Below, one piece after another: positions 34,576 to 42,639 of a stretch of DNA of 64,000 nucleotides (its first letter is position 1; every line of letters starts with the position of its first letter). The notes beneath the pieces were generated by a model. The model did no database searches and was not told the DNA's origin. It saw only the letters and a program-made list of their open reading frames with translations. The position numbers and the translations under genes were made by a program. Origin of the DNA: Metabacillus schmidteae (GTDB taxonomy: Bacteria > Bacillota > Bacilli > Bacillales > Bacillaceae); NCBI RefSeq assembly GCF_903166545.1, contig NZ_CAESCH010000001.1, positions 3,228,001-3,292,000 on the forward strand, in the 5' to 3' direction.

Positions 34576-34594
34576 AAATTCACATATAATAAAT

Positions 34595-34626
34595 GACCCC
34601 CAAACAACCTTTGAGGGTCTATTTTA
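34595..34626 (+). terminator. Terminator after the ZIP gene
   Basis: Stem GACCCCCAAA with TTTGAGGGTC (one mismatch), six-base loop, then a T-rich run. Confidence 0.75.
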
Positions 34627-34627
34627 T

Positions 34628-34768
34628 TTATAAAGGCATTTGTTCTCCCTTAGCAGTTATAAAAGTTAAATTTTCGGCCAATTTTACCTTTTTCTCAACG
34701 ATACCCATAATGCCCCTTGCTGATTCTTCGGGTGTTCCTGTTGCTTTATCTCCACCCATATCTCGTTT
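34628..34768 (-). pseudogene. C-terminal fragment of a short-chain dehydrogenase
   Basis: About 45 codons reading DMGGDKATGTPEESARGI then IVEK..., ending FITAKGEQMPL, followed by a stop. This matches the end of SDR proteins, where (R/K)TDMGGxxAxxxxxEsaxGi and ..YxGxxxPW close the chain. The Rossmann fold and YxxxK site are missing; upstream codons are unrelated. A longer ORF covers it but has no plausible start. Deletion remnant. Confidence 0.6.
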
Positions 34769-34844
34769 AGCATTTGATTGAAAGCGCCTTTGCTTATATA
34801 GAAAGATATATTCTCCATGAGTGCAAGTTTTTCCTATACTATTA

Positions 34845-34923
34845 TAAAAAAGAAAACCTACCTTTTTTGAAATACATTTACTATTAAGAAAATAGTATCC
34901 GATCAATTAAGGTAGGTTTTCTT
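34845..34923 (-). terminator. Long hairpin terminator
   Basis: Perfect 15-base inverted repeat AAGAAAACCTACCTT/AAGGTAGGTTTTCTT with a 44-base loop containing a smaller TACTATT/AAATAGTA hairpin, followed by six T on the minus strand. It ends the lipoprotein gene at 34961. Confidence 0.65.
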
Positions 34924-34960
34924 CTATTATATTAGATTATTTACTTTACTAAATGGAATC

Positions 34961-36025
34961 TCAATAAAACTTCACAAACGGAGAAGCAATTTCTTCCGAT
35001 CGATAATCATTTGGATCGATCTTCCATTGATTTTCCCCATGTTTCACCATTTGTATTTCAATAACGACTTCTTCAGCCGTTTGTACGTTTTTGAACTCAT
35101 TTGACATTTTTTCAAATACAAAGTTTAATGCTTCTGCCTCAGTTGCATTTGAATTTGATGTGATGTATTTTTCCATTTCCTGCTGCAGTACAGGTTGTAA
35201 GGAAGGAACATCAAGTGGTTTCCCCTTTAACTCAACAATCGCTTTATCGCCACTGCTTGTTTTTGTGACGGCTGTTGCGCCAACTTTTTCTTTAAAAGCA
35301 GATTTCATGGAATTAACTAAGTTAATCACAACTTCCTGATCAATTTCATCTTCAGACATATAAGTTGTACTTGTGAAGCCTTCCATAATCGCAGCATCAA
35401 ATTCTTTTAGAAGTGTATCTTTCTTTTCACCTGTTAATTTTTCAAATCGTGGATTATCAACATTATAAAATAAAATATCTAAGTATGCTGATAAAGCTTT
35501 TGCAGGGTCTTGTAATCTATCAGCTGTTTTTAATAGCTTTTCATCGGCTCCATTTATATCGATTTCAATTGGATCCTGTTTTTCGTCACCATATGATATT
35601 GGAGTGTACACAAGCTGATATTTTTCACCTTTATCTACAACATAAAATAAACTTCCCGTCACCTTCTTACCTTCCGTTAGACGAGTATAATCCAACTTTT
35701 GCTTATAATCCTCAGGCTCACCTTCAGTCGCTTTTGTATCCCCTTGGTACAGAGTGAAACTGGATGGTTCAATATCGAGTGTTTCTTTTAGTTTATTCGT
35801 CATCGCGATATCAACCTTAAGAACAAGTTGATTCTCGTTCACACTATCATACTCGGATGGGAGAACATATTCAACTTTATCAACAGCAATCTCCACTGAA
35901 TCAGATGATCCTGCAGCGCTTTTCCCATCTTCTTTTTCCTTACTTGTCGTTGAGGATGAACAAGCTGAAGCCAGTATCATGACGATCAGTAAAGAAAACA
36001 CTATGCTAATTCTTTTTTTAATCAT
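34961..36025 (-). CDS. Lipoprotein with Ig-like and DUF5105-type domains
   Basis: 354-residue exported lipoprotein. The signal peptide ends with lipobox LASAC (Cys near residue 22), followed by a Ser/Lys/Glu-rich linker. An N-terminal beta domain (about 45-165, VDIAMTNKLKETLDIEPSSFTLYQG) looks like the DUF4352/telomeric-type Ig fold. The C-terminal helical part (LSAYLDILFYNVDNPRFEKLTGEKK) resembles DUF5105. The start at 36025 follows GGAGGAG; the ORF is open 13 codons earlier. Function unknown; surface location likely. Confidence 0.75.
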   Translation of the reverse strand: MIKKRISIVFSLLIVMILASACSSSTTSKEKEDGKSAAGSSDSVEIAVDKVEYVLPSEYDSVNENQLVLKVDIAMTNKLKETLDIEPSSFTLYQGDTKATEGEPEDYKQKLDYTRLTEGKKVTGSLFYVVDKGEKYQLVYTPISYGDEKQDPIEIDINGADEKLLKTADRLQDPAKALSAYLDILFYNVDNPRFEKLTGEKKDTLLKEFDAAIMEGFTSTTYMSEDEIDQEVVINLVNSMKSAFKEKVGATAVTKTSSGDKAIVELKGKPLDVPSLQPVLQQEMEKYITSNSNATEAEALNFVFEKMSNEFKNVQTAEEVVIEIQMVKHGENQWKIDPNDYRSEEIASPFVKFY

Positions 36026-36456
36026 TTTTCTCCTCCTAGATGAATCTTCATAAAAACACAACATCCATTATTCTAAAGAGAAATTCCTGGATTTGGAATA
36101 GTTATAATTTACCAAAATGAATGTATTGTAGTTCCAAATACCTTTTGATACGAAATATTCCAGATACTAAAATAATGATTATCTCCTAATATATTAGAAA
36201 CAGACGTAAATACTCAATATTTATAAATATCTCAATATTCTTTGTATGATTAAGGCATTCACTCTAATCACATTATTTGGAGTTTTCTACTACTTTTGTC
36301 ACACCAGTACCAACCTATATACCTATTCATTTATCTTAAATAATTTAGACATTTGTGTATTTTATCTTATTTTTTAATGATCACCTTTTTACCAATACTT
36401 TCATCAGCTAAAATGGAAATGTTAGGATAAATTCTTTGATAAAGAGGTGTGATCAA
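36026..36456. other. Divergent intergenic region before the LXG cassette
   Basis: About 430 AT-rich bases between the lipoprotein gene and the plus-strand LXG operon. It must hold both promoters, but I see no firm -35/-10 pair, repeat or ORF. Confidence 0.4.
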
Positions 36457-36831
36457 GTGGCTTCACTTTCCACTTTATATAACAGGCTATATGCAAAGCA
36501 GGAACAACTTCAACGGCTGACTGCTATTGTTCCAGATCTTGATCAAGCATATAGTGACTATGCCGTAAATTTAAAGAACAGTATGGAACCTGCCTTAACT
36601 TCAAAAACATGGGCTGGAAAAATCGCCAAAAGCTTCGATGATGCTCGCGAAGCTGAAATACAAACTAATTACCAAACTATTATAAGTCAGCAATTTCCTC
36701 TCTTATTCGCAGTACTCGATAATAAAATTGTAGAGTTACAAAATGATATCGATTCCCTTTACGATGCCATTTCACGAGCCGAAGCAGAAGCTGAGGAAAG
36801 AAGGCAAAGAGAAAGAGAGAAAAGTAGATAA
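36457..36831 (+). CDS. DUF5082 family protein, YwqH-like (LXG accessory)
   Basis: 124-residue helical protein that opens the LXG cassette. It resembles B. subtilis YwqH: a long N-terminal coiled coil (LYNRLYAKQEQLQRLTAIV), a central W-x-G-like turn (TWAGKIAKSFDDARE, about residues 52-66) and a charged C-terminal helix rich in Glu and Arg. Such WXG-like partners bind the N-terminus of LXG effectors and guide them to the type VII secretion system. The start is the GTG at 36457 with AGAGGTG seven bases upstream. Confidence 0.75.
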   Translation: MASLSTLYNRLYAKQEQLQRLTAIVPDLDQAYSDYAVNLKNSMEPALTSKTWAGKIAKSFDDAREAEIQTNYQTIISQQFPLLFAVLDNKIVELQNDIDSLYDAISRAEAEAEERRQREREKSR

Positions 36832-36846
36832 AGGACGTGGAAATAA

Positions 36847-37122
36847 ATGAGTAAAGAAATTAAAGTTAACTACGAAGAAGTCGAGACATCCTTAGATAAA
36901 TTAAAAAATTCTGCTTCTCAACTATCAGCAACGGCTAAAGACATTACCGGCAGTAACAAACTTGATGTTGTTAACAAACTCATTACACTAAATGAAGGCT
37001 TACAAACTCTTTCTCTCACCTATAAAGAGCAATTACTTTCAAATATTGATGCAAGCAAACAATCGATATCAGCATTAAAAGAAGCTGATGAAGAACTGTC
37101 TTCAACGATAAAACAGAAATAA
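36847..37122 (+). CDS. YwqI-like WXG100-type partner (LXG accessory)
   Basis: 91-residue helical protein like B. subtilis YwqI (DUF5344 type). It is a helix hairpin with Ser-, Thr- and Lys-rich repeats (LDKLKNSASQLSATAKDI) and no true WXG. It lies between the YwqH-like and LXG genes with 15-base gaps on each side, so all three are made together. It probably forms the second chaperone helix bundle for the effector. Confidence 0.75.
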   Translation: MSKEIKVNYEEVETSLDKLKNSASQLSATAKDITGSNKLDVVNKLITLNEGLQTLSLTYKEQLLSNIDASKQSISALKEADEELSSTIKQK

Positions 37123-37137
37123 GGAAGGAAAACGAAG

Positions 37138-38466
37138 ATGAAAACCTTAGATGTTAAATCCTTATTATCAGGTATCGATGGTACGATCCAAACCATCAAT
37201 GATCATCAGGATCAAATCAATCAACTCGCAACAGATTTAAAATCATTCCTTTCAATTGGTGATGCTTTTTCTGGAAAAGGTGCTGATGCAATCAGAGCTT
37301 TTTATGAGGAATGTCATGTTCCCTTTCTTCTTTTTTATGATCAACTACTAGTTAAATATCGTCGTGCGTTAAACGGAATGAAGGACGCTTACCCTGTTGT
37401 TGAACCTGAGGAAAATGGTTTCGTCTCTCAGGACTTTTTGGAAGTTGACTTAACAACCGGTTTAAACACTTTCAAAAACGATACTGTTAGTATGACTGAC
37501 AATGTAAACGAAATCGTAAATAAAGTTAGCGACATTGTTTCACTTCCAAAATTAAATGATGATGACGTGATTAAAGGAATTGACTATGTACATAAAAAAA
37601 TCACAAATACTATAGAAGATCTTGAAGACTTTGATGTAAATCAAACGAAAGAACTGAAAGAAATAGAAGAAGATATGACTACTCTCATAAATTACATAAA
37701 TGAAATTGCCTCTATGTTTAAAGGTGGAAAAATTTCTGTTAATACATCAGATCTGAATAGGTTTAGGGAAACGGAGAGTTTTATAAAGTTACAAGAAGAG
37801 GTAAATAAAAAAGATTGGTCAAATTACTCAATTTCATCAACACCATCTATCTTAGTCGATGGTTATACAGCTTTTTCTTCAATTGGAAATTCCTTTGGTA
37901 CCCTTTCTGAGGGAGCTGCCCTAACTGAAACAGCTTATGTAGTAAAACGGCATGGTGTTAGAATAGATGTTACTGATCAGGATGTTCGAGTAAAAAATGG
38001 CAAGTATATAGGGATAAAAGGTAAGGTCTACCATAATAATTACATAGATTCACAAGCTAAATTAGGCAATTCACTTGAAATTGCTAATAGAGTCCGGCCT
38101 TCCGCTGCCGTTACTTCTGCTTTTAAAAGCAAGCTAGGTATTGCGGGAATAGCAGTAACTGCTGGGGAAAATGTTTATAAAAACATTGAATCAAATGCAT
38201 CGACATCCAAAGTTGTCGGTGATGCAATAGTTGATGTTGGTTTAGGAGCTGTATCCTTGGCTGGAGGTGCTGCTGTAGTTGCTGCTGTTGCGGCGGGGGG
38301 TGCAATTCCCCTACTTGGAGTTGCAGCAATTGGATTTTTTGCATCAACTGCAACAGCGTATATACTAGAAGGAGTTAAGTTTGGGAAAGGCGAAAAGACA
38401 GTTTCCGATACAATTAAAGACGGTGTTCAAAGTGGTATAAAAACTGTAGCGGGTTGGTTTGATTAA
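37138..38466 (+). CDS. LXG domain type VII secretion effector, probable membrane-active toxin
   Basis: 442 residues. The LXG domain covers about residues 1-210: an N-terminal MKTLDVKSLLSGIDGTIQ helix, DAFSGKGADAIRAFYEECHVPF (the family's FxGxGAdAIKxxY core) and long coiled coils. A linker of about 130 residues follows. The C-terminal end (about 361-442) is a Gly/Ala-rich hydrophobic segment (GLGAVSLAGGAAVVAAVAAGG, IPLLGVAAIGFFASTAT) closed by the short amphipathic tail VQSGIKTVAGWFD. No nuclease or ADP-ribosyltransferase motif is seen. Glycine-zipper ends of this sort are known in pore-forming LXG toxins such as streptococcal TelE. Confidence 0.82.
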   Translation: MKTLDVKSLLSGIDGTIQTINDHQDQINQLATDLKSFLSIGDAFSGKGADAIRAFYEECHVPFLLFYDQLLVKYRRALNGMKDAYPVVEPEENGFVSQDFLEVDLTTGLNTFKNDTVSMTDNVNEIVNKVSDIVSLPKLNDDDVIKGIDYVHKKITNTIEDLEDFDVNQTKELKEIEEDMTTLINYINEIASMFKGGKISVNTSDLNRFRETESFIKLQEEVNKKDWSNYSISSTPSILVDGYTAFSSIGNSFGTLSEGAALTETAYVVKRHGVRIDVTDQDVRVKNGKYIGIKGKVYHNNYIDSQAKLGNSLEIANRVRPSAAVTSAFKSKLGIAGIAVTAGENVYKNIESNASTSKVVGDAIVDVGLGAVSLAGGAAVVAAVAAGGAIPLLGVAAIGFFASTATAYILEGVKFGKGEKTVSDTIKDGVQSGIKTVAGWFD

Positions 38467-38508
38467 TTGGACTAAAAGCTTACTACTGCTAACAAAGGGA
38501 GTTACTAT

Positions 38509-39225
38509 ATGTTTGAAATAAATAAAGAACTAAAACGCAATAATTTACCTGATCATATAAGAGAAGGATTGGCACCGTTACCTGTTCAACAAATAAAGTT
38601 TGTAATTGGTGTCTTAACATTCTTTTTACTAGATATTCTCATACTGATCCCCCTTCTTTTTCCTACTTACAAAATTGTATTATATATTACGATACCATTA
38701 ATGGTTATGATTAACTTATGGGCATTTTCTCTACTTTTTAGAAAGCGAGAGAATATACAAATGGAATCACTTTTATTCTTAGGCTATCTAGGAATTGTAG
38801 GATCGTTTAGTTATTTTGTACTTGGTATGAAATATAATTATATGGTCGGAATAAAGTCTCCTATCTATTATATTTCTATGTTTTTAATCTATTTATTAAT
38901 AAATTTTCTCTTTTTTAGAAATGAACATAAGAAGTATTCTTCACTCGAAGTAAAAGGTAAAAAGAAGACTCCTGCTTGGCAATTTGGTTTGGCATTTATC
39001 GCACCAAGTGCAGGATATATATTTGCTCATTATCTAATTGGGTTGGGCTCTTTTTTAGAGCTTTCCATTATGTCTGTCATATACTGGGGGATATCCATAA
39101 CTTATATATTTATTTTTGCAAGAAGTTTTCATAAGTACTTTTTCATTAAAAAAAATATTCACCTCGTTCGATTTGCGAATAAAGAATTAAATCAAAAGCT
39201 AAATGCTAAAAAGGTAGGTAATTAA
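38509..39225 (+). CDS. Multi-pass membrane protein, candidate immunity protein 1
   Basis: 238-residue membrane protein with about six hydrophobic spans and a cytoplasmic N-terminus bearing LPDHIREGLAP. It shares WAFSLLF, NIQMESLLF, EHKKYSS and YFFIKKNIHLVRFANKELN with the protein at 39599-40360, so the two are paralogs. It directly follows the LXG toxin gene by 42 bases with GGGAG before the ATG. A membrane-embedded immunity factor would fit a pore-forming toxin. This role is inferred from position and topology; the family is unknown to me. Confidence 0.6.
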   Translation: MFEINKELKRNNLPDHIREGLAPLPVQQIKFVIGVLTFFLLDILILIPLLFPTYKIVLYITIPLMVMINLWAFSLLFRKRENIQMESLLFLGYLGIVGSFSYFVLGMKYNYMVGIKSPIYYISMFLIYLLINFLFFRNEHKKYSSLEVKGKKKTPAWQFGLAFIAPSAGYIFAHYLIGLGSFLELSIMSVIYWGISITYIFIFARSFHKYFFIKKNIHLVRFANKELNQKLNAKKVGN

Positions 39226-39226
39226 A

Positions 39227-39502
39227 TTGAATGAAACTTTACTCTCAAATGGTTCTATTGTTTTACTAAAAGGCGGAAATATTAAACTCATGATTTATGG
39301 AAGAAAACAAGTACTCCTCACAGAAGATGAGCGTAATGGAAAATTGTATGATTACCTCGCTGTCCCTTTTCCAGAAGGCTTTATGTCTCCAGAATACACC
39401 TACGTATTTAACCATAAAGATATTGCTGAAGTTATTTTTAAAGGGTTTGTTAATGAAGAAGAAGAAGACTTTCAATCAGTATTGATTAATGCTAAGCAGT
39501 AG
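39227..39502 (+). CDS. DUF4176 family protein (type VII locus)
   Basis: 91-residue protein with the DUF4176 pattern: NGSIVLLKGGNIKLMIYGRKQ, YDYLAVPFPEGF and NHKDIAEVIFKGF. DUF4176 proteins are regularly found in type VII secretion and LXG loci of Firmicutes; their role is not settled. Translation starts at a TTG (39227) two bases after the upstream stop, with AGGTAGGT before it, so it is coupled to the first membrane protein. Confidence 0.8.
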   Translation: MNETLLSNGSIVLLKGGNIKLMIYGRKQVLLTEDERNGKLYDYLAVPFPEGFMSPEYTYVFNHKDIAEVIFKGFVNEEEEDFQSVLINAKQ

Positions 39503-39598
39503 CGTTAAAAACATCGAAGCCTTAGGTTTACTAAGGCTTTATATTACTTAGTAACTGAAAGTTTAAGCGGTAAGATAATAACGGAGGCTTTACCTTGT

Positions 39599-40360
39599 AT
39601 GCTTAAAATTAACATTAATAAAAAAACCAGCAGTTTGCCAGACCATATTGAAGAAGGATTATCTCCTCACATAGGATTTCTATCAATTAAAGAAACAATT
39701 TGGGTTTCAACTTTTTTATTGTTAGATGTTCCTTTGGCATGGCCTGTATATATTTTATTCCAAAGTTCCCCTTTATTGTTCTATTCTTTTCTACTGCCGC
39801 TTGTTGGATTACACATTTGGGCCTTTCGTTTACTAATTAAGAATAAGAAAAACACTCAAATGGAATTCCTTCTTTACATTGGTTTTTTAGGCTTAATTGG
39901 ATCCTTTCTTTTAACTTTATTAATATTGATTATTCAATTTTACATAGGGTTAACATCGCCGTTTTATTTACTTATTTTGTTCCTACACTATTTGTTTTCT
40001 ATCTATTTGTTCTTTATAGCAGAACATAAAAAATATTCGTCATTTGACATCCCTAAAAGAAAGAAAATTCCACATTTATATTGGTATGTAACATACATAA
40101 CACCATTGACTCTTTGTATACTTGCTAATTTTATAATGGGTCCATACCCAGCATTCCTTTTTGGTTTGATTTCATTCTTTATATTCTGGACATTTGCTAT
40201 TGTTTTTATTTTATTTATGACCAATAGCTTTCACAGATACTTTTTTATTAAACAAAACATATATCATGTTCGATTTGCAAATAAGGCCCTTAACAGAAAG
40301 TATCGAGAGTTAAAAAAAGCAGAACAACAAGCTGAAAAAGAAAGAAGTACAATTAGGTAA
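39599..40360 (+). CDS. Multi-pass membrane protein, candidate immunity protein 2
   Basis: 253-residue paralog of the protein at 38509-39225, sharing LPDHIEEGLSP, IWAFRLL, NTQMEFLL, EHKKYSS and YFFIKQNIYHVRFANKALN in the same order. It has about six hydrophobic spans and a longer basic C-terminal coiled tail (about 25 residues of Lys/Glu/Gln). GGAGG lies 11 bases before the ATG, longer than ideal. The duplication inside the toxin cassette suggests a second immunity specificity or an orphan immunity gene gained by duplication. Confidence 0.6.
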   Translation: MLKININKKTSSLPDHIEEGLSPHIGFLSIKETIWVSTFLLLDVPLAWPVYILFQSSPLLFYSFLLPLVGLHIWAFRLLIKNKKNTQMEFLLYIGFLGLIGSFLLTLLILIIQFYIGLTSPFYLLILFLHYLFSIYLFFIAEHKKYSSFDIPKRKKIPHLYWYVTYITPLTLCILANFIMGPYPAFLFGLISFFIFWTFAIVFILFMTNSFHRYFFIKQNIYHVRFANKALNRKYRELKKAEQQAEKERSTIR

Positions 40361-40430
40361 CTTTTTTTAATATGGCTTTCTCGACCAATCTCCCCTTAAA
40401 TAACCAATCCATATTATTTCTGGAAAAATC

Positions 40431-40474
40431 ATCTCAATTTGATATTTGTTTAATATCAAATTGAGATATATAAT
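40431..40474 (+). promoter_or_regulatory. Palindromic promoter of microprotein gene 1
   Basis: TTGTTT (40446-40451), 17 bases, TATAAT (40469-40474). The -35 sits in the loop of a perfect 15-base inverted repeat (40431-40445 and 40453-40467, core TCAATTTGATAT/ATATCAAATTGA). The same layout recurs at 49737-49765. Confidence 0.6.
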
Positions 40475-40547
40475 AAAATCAAGAAGTTCAGAAGAACGTT
40501 TTAACAAACTAACAATTGATACTTCTGATATTTAAGGAGGATTAAAC

Positions 40548-40694
40548 ATGAGCCAATTAGCGAGAGAATCTAAAGTGAAGGCATTATTAGCAAAGAAAAA
40601 ATTCAATGAAAAAGAAGTCTCAGAAATGTCTGATTCACAGATCGAGTATTATCACTGGCTCTATTTTGTAGATTCTGTATACGACTATATGTAA
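40548..40694 (+). CDS. 48-residue conserved microprotein, copy 1
   Basis: Small gene with GGAGG seven bases before its ATG and a perfect terminator after it. The product starts MSQLARESKVKALL, continues with KKFNEKEVSEMSDSQIEYY and ends HWLYFVDSVYDYM. It is near identical in its second half to the product of 49850-49996; strong conservation and shared regulation show it is a real gene. It is basic at the front and acidic/aromatic at the end, soluble, with no known domain. Possibly a small regulator; function unknown. Confidence 0.75.
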   Translation: MSQLARESKVKALLAKKKFNEKEVSEMSDSQIEYYHWLYFVDSVYDYM

Positions 40695-40717
40695 AAACTA
40701 TAAACTATAAATTGACA

Positions 40718-40748
40718 AAGCTTTTGTACCTCGTACAAAAGCTTTTTT
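40718..40748 (+). terminator. Terminator of microprotein gene 1
   Basis: Perfect 12-base stem AAGCTTTTGTAC/GTACAAAAGCTT with a three-base loop, then four T. Confidence 0.85.
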
Positions 40749-40853
40749 ATTTGTAATCAAACTTGCTTGAACACAAAAATATTGAAGAATCACTTTTAAT
40801 TTGCTACAATTAAATTGCGCACAATTTAATCTATTCTATTAGGAGGAAATTTT

Positions 40854-41330
40854 GTGAAAACCGTATATGACTTTACTGTAAAAAAACCAAATGGTGAGGA
40901 AAAATCATTAAAAGAATTTGAGGGGAAACCATTATTAATTGTCAATACCGCGAGTAAATGCGGGTTAACAAAACAATTTAGTGGACTTCAAGAACTGTAT
41001 GATCGATATAAAGATGAAGGGCTCGAAATTCTAGGATTCCCTTGTAGCCAATTTAATGATCAAGAGTTTGACAATATTGAAGAAACGACTCAGTTTTGTC
41101 AGTTGAATTACGGTGTCTCCTTCCCTATGTTTGCAAAAATTGATGTAAATGGTGAAAATGCAGATCCTCTCTTTTCACACCTGAAGGATCAGAAAAAAGG
41201 TTTACTTTCTAAAGAAATTAAATGGAATTTCACTAAATTTCTCATCGATAAAGACGGTCAGGTAGTAAAAAGATATGCCCCAACAACAGAGCCTGAAAAA
41301 ATAGATAAAGATATTAAAGAACAATTGTAA
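40854..41330 (+). CDS. bsaA: Glutathione-peroxidase-family thiol peroxidase
   Basis: 158-residue peroxidase of the GPx family, cytoplasmic. The peroxidatic Cys lies in NTASKCGLT (Cys36), followed by GFPCSQFNDQE with the catalytic Gln and the likely resolving Cys region, and WNFTKFLID with the conserved Trp and Asn. As usual in Bacilli it has Cys rather than selenocysteine, so it probably uses thioredoxin or bacillithiol rather than glutathione. Start GTG with AGGAGG eight bases upstream. Single gene. Confidence 0.87.
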   Translation: MKTVYDFTVKKPNGEEKSLKEFEGKPLLIVNTASKCGLTKQFSGLQELYDRYKDEGLEILGFPCSQFNDQEFDNIEETTQFCQLNYGVSFPMFAKIDVNGENADPLFSHLKDQKKGLLSKEIKWNFTKFLIDKDGQVVKRYAPTTEPEKIDKDIKEQL

Positions 41331-41352
41331 TATCTTCTTTGATTCACCAAAT

Positions 41353-41375
41353 AAGCAGAGAGTTAATCTCTGCTT
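41353..41375. terminator. Short hairpin between convergent genes
   Basis: Stem AAGCAGAGA/TCTCTGCTT with a five-base loop between gpx (+) and the hydrolase gene (-). T runs are weak on both sides. Confidence 0.45.
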
Positions 41376-41379
41376 AACT

Positions 41380-42558
41380 TTAATCACACAAAGCACTAAA
41401 AACGATATTCCGCAATTTCCTTGTAAGAGATGTTGTACCTGCTTCTTTTTTCTGCATCATAAATAAGAATGTAAGGTCATCCTTTGGACAATTAATGAAA
41501 TAACAACCAAGCCAACCGTCCCAGCCATATTCACCAAGGCTTCCTAAATTCGCAGCATGAGACGGGTTTGTTAAGACGCGCATGAAGTTACCGTAGCTGT
41601 ATCCTGATTGCCCCCACGAGTCAAATCCTTTTTGCTGGTCTGCGCTCAACGTAGCTGTTGTTAAAAAGTCGACTGTTTTTTCCCGTAATAGTCGAGTGCC
41701 ATTTACTCTTCCTTTTTTCATCAGCATATTAGCAAACTTCGCATAATCATCAACAGTTGAGACTAAACCCGCTCCACCAGATTCAAAGGCGGGATTTCGA
41801 TCCATTTGATGAATGATCCCTAAGTGGTTGCCGGTGTATTGCTCTAAAATTCTATCTTCTGAATTTGTATACGTTTTCACAAGACGGCATCGTTTTTCTT
41901 CAGGGAGCCAAAACCCTGTATCTTTCATTTGAAGTGGTTCAAACAACTCTTTATTTAAAAATTCTCCAAACCTCTGACCACTCACAACCTCAATGACAGC
42001 ACCAAGCACATCTGATGAAGTTCCATATTGCCACGATGTACCGGGTTGGAAAGCAAGTGGGACTTTACCCAGTTTGTTCATAGCTTCTACGGTCCCGAGT
42101 GGTGAATCTCCTAAAAGCCTTCGATCCACTTCTTCAAACACAGCCGTTGTGCCCTGTCCTGCTTTATCATCTCCACCATACACTAACCCTGAAGTCATGG
42201 AAAGTAAATCATGCAATGTAACATCCCGATCAACAGGAACTAAGCTTCCTTTCTTTTCGACCATTTGGTGCTGAAATCCATTTAAAAATTGACTGACCGG
42301 CTCATTTAACTCGATTTCTCCACGCTCTACTAGAATCATTGCTGCAGCAGCAGTGACCGGCTTAGTCATCGAATATAAACGAAAAATAGAATCTCTTTGA
42401 ATGGGAAGCCCCGCCTCAATATCAGCAAGACCATCTTCATGATAAAAGATTTCTTCTCCTTTTTTTAACACAAGCATGTTCGCACCGGCAAGGTCTTGAT
42501 TTTCAATGCTTTTTCTAACAACTTTTTTTAGTTGACTTATTGCGTTATGGTCCATCAA
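41380..42558 (-). CDS. Serine hydrolase, class C beta-lactamase-like
   Basis: 392-residue cytoplasmic protein of the beta-lactamase/esterase superfamily (PF00144 type). SxxK is in RLYSMTKPVTAA (Ser near residue 64), a YxN-like position in WQYGTSSDVLG, and the C-terminal part has GYSYGNF and WDGWLG. It has no signal peptide, so an esterase or peptidase role is more likely than beta-lactam resistance. The first codons read TTG ATG; ribosome spacing fits the TTG at 42558 slightly better. Single gene. Confidence 0.82.
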   Translation of the reverse strand: MMDHNAISQLKKVVRKSIENQDLAGANMLVLKKGEEIFYHEDGLADIEAGLPIQRDSIFRLYSMTKPVTAAAAMILVERGEIELNEPVSQFLNGFQHQMVEKKGSLVPVDRDVTLHDLLSMTSGLVYGGDDKAGQGTTAVFEEVDRRLLGDSPLGTVEAMNKLGKVPLAFQPGTSWQYGTSSDVLGAVIEVVSGQRFGEFLNKELFEPLQMKDTGFWLPEEKRCRLVKTYTNSEDRILEQYTGNHLGIIHQMDRNPAFESGGAGLVSTVDDYAKFANMLMKKGRVNGTRLLREKTVDFLTTATLSADQQKGFDSWGQSGYSYGNFMRVLTNPSHAANLGSLGEYGWDGWLGCYFINCPKDDLTFLFMMQKKEAGTTSLTRKLRNIVFSALCD

Positions 42559-42639
42559 TTCGATCTACTCCTCTATGAAATTTATCACTTCAAACTAGTA
42601 GGGAAGAGATAAGTTCCCTTCCCTTAGATTCATCGTATA

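Noticed and set aside
38123..38353. Minus-strand Gln/Leu-rich ORF
   Set aside because: Mirror image of the Gly/Ala-rich end of the LXG protein.
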